Translations under genes and position numbers: made by a program
Notes under the pieces: model-generated
The model's database searches: none
What the model saw: only the letters and a program-made list of their open reading frames with translations
Told to the model about the DNA's origin: nothing
Source of the DNA: Eutreptiella sp. 'Long Island Sound 2002'
Taxonomy: Eukaryota > Euglenozoa > Euglenophyceae > Eutreptiales > Eutreptiaceae
Reading direction: 5' to 3'
DNA length: 64,000 bases
Assembly (NCBI GenBank): GCA_964036045.1
Contig: OZ038381.1
Location: forward strand, 107,451,367 to 107,515,366
Part shown: positions 57,976 through 64,000 of the stretch, one piece after another
Position numbering within the stretch: the first letter of the stretch is position 1
Layout: every line of letters starts with the position of its first letter

Positions 57976-58055
57976 CATTCTAGCGGCGTTCTAGCGGCGT
58001 TCTAGCGGCGTTCTAGAATGCTCGCTAGAATGTCGCTAGAACGCCGCTAGAACGA
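57976..58055. repeat. Right subterminal CTAG cluster
   Basis: TTCTAGCGGCG is repeated three times, then inverted copies (CGCTAGAATG, CGCTAGAACG) follow, giving seven CTAGs and an imperfect palindrome of the same motif as the introns. Confidence 0.88.
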
Positions 58056-58217
58056 AGAATTTTCGGACTCGAAAATCAGGTGAAAACAGCGAAATTGTGA
58101 AAAAAAAAGTATGGGCCCCCGAGTATGGATAGGGGGGTCCAGGTTGGACACCTCACCCCCCCCCCCTGCGGGGGGGGTATCCCCCTCTTTTTTTCGTTCG
58201 AGCCTCTGTAGCCTGTC

Positions 58218-58259
58218 CTAGGCTAGGACGAGATTGGGTATTCTAGCGTGTACCAAGGG
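58218..58259 (-). repeat. Right terminal inverted repeat
   Basis: Ends TCTAGCGTGTACCAAGGG at 58259, the inverted copy of the left end. Confidence 0.93.
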
Positions 58260-58907
58260 CTATACCCCACGCGATGATTCCTATACCCCATGCGATGATT
58301 CCCTGAGGGGTCTACACCCCTCTATGAATCATTGCGTGGGCACGCGATGATTCTTAAGGGGGTGCAGAACCCCCTAAGAATCATCGCATGCCCAAGCGAT
58401 GATTGCTAAGGGGGTGTAGAGCCCTGTATGAATCATCGCGTGGGAACGCGATGATTCCTAAGGGGGTCCACACCCCTCCATGAATCATCGCGTGCTCACG
58501 GGATGATTCATACAGGGGTGTACACCCCTGTATCAATCATGGCGTGGGGACGCGATGGTTCCTAAGGGGGTCTACAGCTCTCTGAATCATCGCGTGGGCA
58601 CGCGATGATTCCTAAGGGGGTGTAGACCCCCCTAAGACTCATCTTGTGGGCACGCGATGATTCCTAAGGGGGTGTAGACCCCTGTATGAATCATCGTGTG
58701 CCCAGGCGATGATTCCTAAGGGGGTCTACACCCCTCTATGAATCATGGCGTGTGAACGCGATGATTCCTAAGAGGGTCTACACCCAGTACGAATCATCGC
58801 GTGCCCCCTACTGGCGATGCCCTCTACTTTAGAGGGCACGCCATGATTCCTAGGGGGGTTTGCACCCCCCTAGGAATCATCGCATACCCTCTACACTAGT
58901 CTAGAGG
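58260..58907. repeat. Palindromic satellite, second subfamily
   Basis: The array resumes at the transposon's right edge with one canonical unit (58260-58337), then changes to units with arms such as GATGATTCCTAAGGGGG and a GTGTAGA or GTCTACA centre. Examples of near-perfect palindromes are 58341-58390 and 58837-58886 (GATTCCTAGGGGGGT with ACCCCCCTAGGAATC). Confidence 0.9.
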
Positions 58908-61035
58908 GCACACAATGCACACTGCTGCACACTGCTGCACATTGAAACACACTGATGCACAGTGATGCACACTACAGCAAACTGATGCACACCAGAGCAC
59001 ACTGATGCATATTGATGCAAATTGAATTACACTTATGCAAACATATGCGAACTGATGCAAACCGAAACACAATGATGTACACTGATGCACACGGATGCAC
59101 ACTAAAGCAGAGTGATGCACATTGATGCAAATTGAAGCACACCGATGCACACAGATGCACACGGATGCAAACCGAAACACATTGATGCACACTGATACAC
59201 ACTGATGCACATTGAAGCACACTGATGGACACTCTACACAGGATGCCCTCTGGTTTAGAGGGCACGCGATGATTCCCAGGGGGGTCTACACACCCCTAGG
59301 AATCGTCGCGTGCCCTCTACACTAGTTTAGAGGGCACGCCATGCACACTGCTGCACACTGATGCACACTGAAGCACACTAAAGCACAGTGATGCACAGTG
59401 ATGCACACTGAAGGACACTGATGCACATTCATGCACATTGCAGCGCACTGATGCACACTAATGCACACTAATGCACACTGAAACACACCAATGCACACTG
59501 ATGCACACCAATGCACACTGGCGCAAGCTGAAACACACTGATGCACACGGATGCACACTGATGCACATTGCAGCACATTGATGCACACTCTACACGGGAT
59601 GCCCTCTAGTTTAGAGGGCACGCGATGATTCCTAGGGTCTCTACACACCCCTAGGAATCATCGCGTGCCCTATAGACTACTATACAGGGCACGCGATGAT
59701 TCTTTGGGGGGTCTACAGCCCCCTACGAATCATTGCGTGCCCTCTGCACGTGATGCCCTCTGCACTAGTCTGGTGGGCATGCGATGCGCAGTGATGCGTA
59801 GTGATGCACACTGATGCACAATGAAGCACAATGGAGCACACGGATGCACACTGATGCACACTGAGGCACAATGATGCACATTGAAGCGCACTGATGCGCA
59901 CTAATGCACACTGATGCACATTGAAACACACTAATGCAAACGGATGCACACTGATGCACATTGAAGCACAGTGATGCACACTCTACACCTCATACCCTCT
60001 AGTGTAGAGGGCACACGATGATTCCTAGGGGGGTCTACGGGCGATGCCCCCTACTTAAGAGAGCACGCGATGATTCCCAGGGGGGTGTGCGCCCCCTTAG
60101 GAATCATCGCGTGCCCTATACACTAGTCTAGAGGGCACGAAATGCACACTGATGCAGAATGATGCACATTGCAGCACACCGATGCACACTGATGCAGACT
60201 GAAGCACACCGAAACGCACTGATGCACGATGATGCACACTGATGCACACTGAAACACACTGATGCACACTGAAATACATTGATGCACACTGATGCATACC
60301 AATGCACACTGAAACACACTGATTCACACTAATGCACACCGATGCACATCGAAGCACACTGATGCACACTCTAAATGTGATGCCCTTTAGTGTACAGGGC
60401 ACGCGATGATTGCTAGGGGCATCTACGGCCCCCTACGAATCATGGCGTGCCCTCTACACGCGATGCCCTGCACTATAGAGGGCACGCAACGATTCCTTGG
60501 GGGGGGGGGGGGGGGTTGGCACCCCCCTAGGAATCATCGCGTGCCCCTACACTAGTCTAGAGGGCACGCAATGCACACGGATGCACACTGATGCAGGCTC
60601 AAGCACACTAAAACACACTGATGCACGTTGATGCACACCGATGCACACTGATGCACACTGATGCAAACTTAAACAAACTGATGCACAGTGAAGCACACTG
60701 ATGCACACTGATGCACACTAAAACACACTGAAGCACAGTGATGCACACTGATGCACACCGATGCACACCAATGTACACTCAAACACACTGATGCACATTG
60801 AGACACACTGATGCAAAGTGATGCACACTGATGCACACTGATGCACAGAGATGCACATTGAACCACACTGATGCACAAAAATGCAGAGTGAAGCGCACCG
60901 ATGCACACTGATGCACACTCATGCACACTGAAACACACTGACACACACTGATGCGCACTGATGCACACTGAAGCACAATGATGCACACTGATGCACAGTG
61001 AAGCACACTGATGCACAATGATGCACACTCAACCG
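58908..61035. repeat. 10-bp minisatellite (GATGCACACT)n alternating with palindromes
   Basis: Five blocks of GATGCACACT/GAAGCACACT decamers (58908-59236, 59337-59592, 59785-59990, 60137-60378 and 60564-61033) are separated by palindromic units. These units carry an extra hairpin, GTGCCCTCTA...TAGAGGGCAC. The minus strand reads as Cys/Val/His/Ser strings (SVHQCASVCI), a by-product. A 17-18-G run lies at about 60500. Confidence 0.93.
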
Positions 61036-61500
61036 CATGGGGGGGGGGTATGAAATTGATGGGGGGGGGGCTATGACCTACACACACTAACGTGGGTTGT
61101 CCAATAAGGTCTCTAGGACCACTAGGCCCTCCTGCAGAATTGCAAGAGAGAACAGGGCTCCACCAAGAAACCCTGGCCTCACACGGGACGCCACTCTGTG
61201 TTTCCCCCACCAGGGCTTGGAGCGTCGTGCTAACCGTGCGCTGTGATCTGCATTCCATTCGGGGTCTTTTATAATATTGTGCGCCACGTAGCCCACTATG
61301 TGTACCTGCGGCTCACTTGGAAATGTGAAGTTGGGGCTTAATTGGGGCTAAAATGGCTCATTCGGGACTAAGTGGTGTTGTTCAAGGGGTTTCATGCGAA
61401 AACTTGTGGCTTTCGGGGATGGGTTGGGGCTTTGGAATGTCCCCAAAGTGATCCCAATCCCTAGTGCAAGAGGATTCGACAGGGGGGGTTTCTTTTTTTC
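61036..61500. other. No recognisable gene
   Basis: G runs lie near 61039-61047 and 61061-61070. The rest is unique-looking sequence with no clear coding frame. Confidence 0.4.
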
Positions 61501-61680
61501 GGCGGCTCAGTTGACTGAGCACCCCGACTGAGCCGTCACTGAGCCGTCACTGAGCCGGCTCACTTAGCTCTCACTTATCTCTCACTGAGCGCGCCAAATG
61601 GCGTGCTGAGCGCTCACTAAGCGCTCACTAAGCGCTCACTGACAGCTAATTAGGGGCTCACTCACGGCTCACTCAGGAGC
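61501..61680. repeat. GCTCACT-rich repeat
   Basis: Tandem variants of GAGCCGTCACT and GCGCTCACTAA. CTCACTGAGCGCGCCAAATG at about 61583-61602 also occurs inverted within the palindrome near 63640-63690. Confidence 0.85.
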
Positions 61681-62680
61681 TTCTCCCCCTTTCCGCCCTC
61701 TCTTCCCACCCTTGCTGGCCCACACTTCACCCTTTTCACCCCAACATCGGTCCGCAGTTCTCATCATGTCTTTTCTCCAAGAACTTGAGCATGCATGCAC
61801 ACATACATACTTGCACACATGTACCCATGGCGACAAACACACCAACATCCAAACACACACACTTTGGGAGGGACACAAATATCCAAACACATACACACAC
61901 ATACACCATATACAGTCCACACACACATGCACATGCACAAATTGACAACCACATTCATTCTTGAGTGCAATTATCTTGCGTGTACATAAACACATGGCCA
62001 CATTGAACGATGTAAAGTGAAGGGCTAGGGACAGATGGTTACGGGGTTGAGGTTCGGGGATATGAACCTAACCATTTGCGAGGGTGTTCCTTGTTGCTTC
62101 ATGACAATGGCACCCCCCCCCCCCACACACACACACGAGCGCGCGCGCCAAGAAGCACAAATAGGGCACAGAGGATATTGCTCGCTTTTGTGAGGTTCAT
62201 CATACAACCATCTTGACCTACACCATGACACACTCATTCTCCTCCCTGCTTATCCCTGCCGTCCCCTTTTACCATGCCTCATCCCCGCTTGCCCCATGCA
62301 AACCCCTTCTCTGATCTTGCCTGACGTGTCCAATTGCCCTGCCCTTGCCATGCCTTTACTATTTGTTGAGCATGGCATCGAGTGTATGATGGTGGCGGCA
62401 GTGACGATGACCTTTGCAGGTATATTGTGCTATTGTGGTTGCTGTGGGTGTGTGCTTGTGCCCATGCGCATGTGCGCAACAATGGATGGTTTGTTCCTTC
62501 TTGGTTTCTCTCATTTAGTGTGTTTGTATGTATGTTTGTGTGTGAGTCGGGGGGGGGGGCTTGCTTGGATGGATGCGTGGGTGAAGGTGTCCTTGTGCGT
62601 CACTGTGAGTGTGTGACAGAATTCTTTGGTTTGTCGTTGCCTAGGTTTGTGTGCGTATGTGGATTCGTGAATGTGTGTAC
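61681..62680. other. Microsatellite-rich, no gene
   Basis: Contains CACA/CATACA tracts (about 61790-61935), a C run with (CA)n at 62111-62136 and a G run at 62551-62560. No protein-like frame was recognised. Confidence 0.5.
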
Positions 62681-62704
62681 GCGCAGGTGTGTGTGTGTGT
62701 GCCA

Positions 62705-62739
<35 letters not shown>

Positions 62740-63035
62740 GCAGCTTTTGCACCTGTTGTTTCGCACCCCGTTGTTGGTTTCGGTGTTGTGTGGCAAAGGC
62801 TTTGATTGTGTGCGCATAAAATTGTGTTTGTGGCTGCACACGCAGGTATGGTTGTGTTTGGGGTTGTGGCTGTGGTTTTGGGCTTGCGTGAGGTTGTTGC
62901 CATGGCCGTTGTGGTAGCTCTCGTTGTTGGTGTGATATTGTTAGTGGCTGTGGTTGCGGCTTTGGTTGTGGGTGTGGTTGTGGGTGTGGGTGTGGGTGTG
63001 GGTGTGGGTGTGGGTGTGGGTGTGTTTCTGCAAGG
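62681..63035. repeat. (GT)n and (GGGTGT)n microsatellites
   Basis: GT tracts lie at about 62686-62740, and about ten GTGGGT hexamers at 62970-63029. Confidence 0.9.
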
Positions 63036-63239
63036 TGTCTTGTGTGTGGATTTGGTTGTGGTCGTGTAAGTGTGTGTGGCCTTGGCTGTGGCGAAGGCTG
63101 CAATTGCAGCTTTCACTGTGGCTGCAGCTATTCTTTGGGTTCTGGTTGTAGCTGGCGGGGGGGGGGGGGGTTAAAAGGCTGCCAAGAGGGGGGCTCAAAA
63201 TACCATCCGCCCCCTCCAAAAAAAACCGCACCAAGTTTG

Positions 63240-63990
63240 GAGTGATAGTGTATAGTGACAGTGTACAATGACCGTGTACAGTGAGAGCATACAGTAAGTG
63301 TAGAGTGACAATGTAGAGTGCTAGTGTACAGTCTTGGCCGTTGTGGCGGACGTACTGTGTGTGGGGATACATTCTATGAGACCATGGGGAGTACAGTGTA
63401 CAGAGTAGAGTGTACAGAGTACAGTGTACAATGTACAATGTACAGTGACAATGTAGAGTGACAATGTATAGTGACAGTGTGCCGTGGCAGTATGCAGTGT
63501 GCAGTGAAAGCGTACAGTGCCAGAATACAGTGTACCATGTACACTGAGAGTAGGCAGTGATAGCATTGACAGTGTACAGTGACAGCGAACCATGAGTGAG
63601 CCCTCACTGAGCGCTCAATGAGCCATTTGGCGCGCTCAGTGAGCGCTCACTGCGCCATTTGGCGCGCTCAGTGAGCGCTCAGTGAGGGCTCACTCATGGT
63701 TCACTGTCACTGTACACCGTCACTGCACACTGTGTATTGCACACTGCCCACTGCACCCTGTGTATTGCACGCTTCACACTGCATACTGTGTATTGCACAC
63801 TGCACACTGCACACTGTGTGTTACAAATTGCACACTACACAGTGTAATGCACACTGCACACGGTAATGCACACTGCACATACTGTAATGCACACTACACA
63901 TTGTCTATTGCACACTGCACACTGCACAGTGCACAATGTGCAGTGTGCAATACCCAGCATGCAGTGGCACACTGCACAGTGCAGAGTGCA
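63240..63990. repeat. Inverted arrangement of ACAGTG-type repeats around a palindrome
   Basis: The left half (63240-63570) is built of GTACAGTGACAGTG variants, the right half (63718-63990) of CACTGCACACTG variants, roughly complementary. Between them an inverted repeat of about 48 bases (arms about 63571-63620 and 63668-63718; GAACCATGAGTGAGCCCTCA versus its complement) surrounds a GCGCGC/CCATTTGG centre. The right side runs off the window. Confidence 0.8.
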
Positions 63991-64000
63991 CCCTTTGCAA

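Larger units (their letters stand above)
52833..58259 (+). mobile_element. TIR DNA transposon inserted in the palindromic satellite
   Basis: The two ends are inverted copies: the first 18 bases, CCCTTGGTACACGCTAGA, are identical, and 37 of 42 match overall. The flanks are ...GCGTGCCCCCT and CTATACCCCACGCG...; deleting the element with one CT restores a satellite unit with a single substitution, so a 2-bp target duplication is likely. It carries two plus-strand genes (53059-about 55.0 kb and 55041-57686) and CTAG-rich clusters near both ends and in three introns. The superfamily is not assigned; a CACTA-type start is absent. Confidence 0.88.

Noticed and set aside
58908-61030. Cys/His-rich repeat proteins (SVHQCASVCI type)
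   Set aside because: Direct translation of the GATGCACACT decamer; broken at every block boundary.
46491-61035. CRISPR array
   Set aside because: Units are palindromic and tandem, but spacers are themselves repeated, unit lengths vary, and the context is eukaryotic with no cas genes.

Overview
The window reads as nuclear DNA of a GC-rich microbial eukaryote, probably an alga. The signs are a spliced host gene with large introns, LINE and SINE remnants, kilobase-scale satellites, telomere-like CCCTAA scraps and many long G or C runs. There are no bacterial operons. I could not fix the lineage from the sequence alone. Only one conserved host gene is recognisable. Almost everything else is mobile or tandemly repeated DNA, and most long open frames here are by-products of repeats.

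Layout. 1.2-9.5 kb holds a decayed non-LTR retrotransposon on the minus strand: ORF1 with zinc knuckles, then ORF2 with endonuclease, reverse transcriptase and RNase H. 9.5-15.4 kb is mostly unassigned, apart from a minus-strand zinc-finger open frame. 15.4-30.4 kb carries five phase-compatible minus-strand exons of a PepN-type M1 aminopeptidase, the C-terminal third of the enzyme; one intron is 11 kb and holds SINEs and other debris. 31.7-38.55 kb is a (GGTGT)n tract followed by linked 47-bp and 94-bp minisatellites. 38.6-46.5 kb contains a second (GGTGT)n tract, fragments of at least two LINEs on opposite strands and a 10-bp minisatellite. 46.5-61 kb is a satellite whose unit is a near-perfect palindrome; beyond 58.9 kb it alternates with a GATGCACACT minisatellite. 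61-64 kb is simple repeats and inverted repeats.

The most interesting object is a 5.43-kb DNA transposon at 52833-58259 inserted in the palindromic satellite. It has 42-bp terminal inverted repeats with 5 mismatches and a 2-bp target duplication whose removal restores the satellite register. It carries a DDE-type transposase-like gene and a second gene of unknown function. Three predicted introns inside it are related to each other: each is a CTAG-rich segment bounded by short inverted repeats, and the same motif clusters next to both ends of the element. This looks like introner-type introns, or element-encoded binding sites, built from the transposon's own subterminal repeats. Both genes are damaged by in-frame TGA codons, small duplications or homopolymer slips.

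The palindromic satellite is the second notable object. Its arms differ between units in matching ways, so base pairing is kept while sequence changes.
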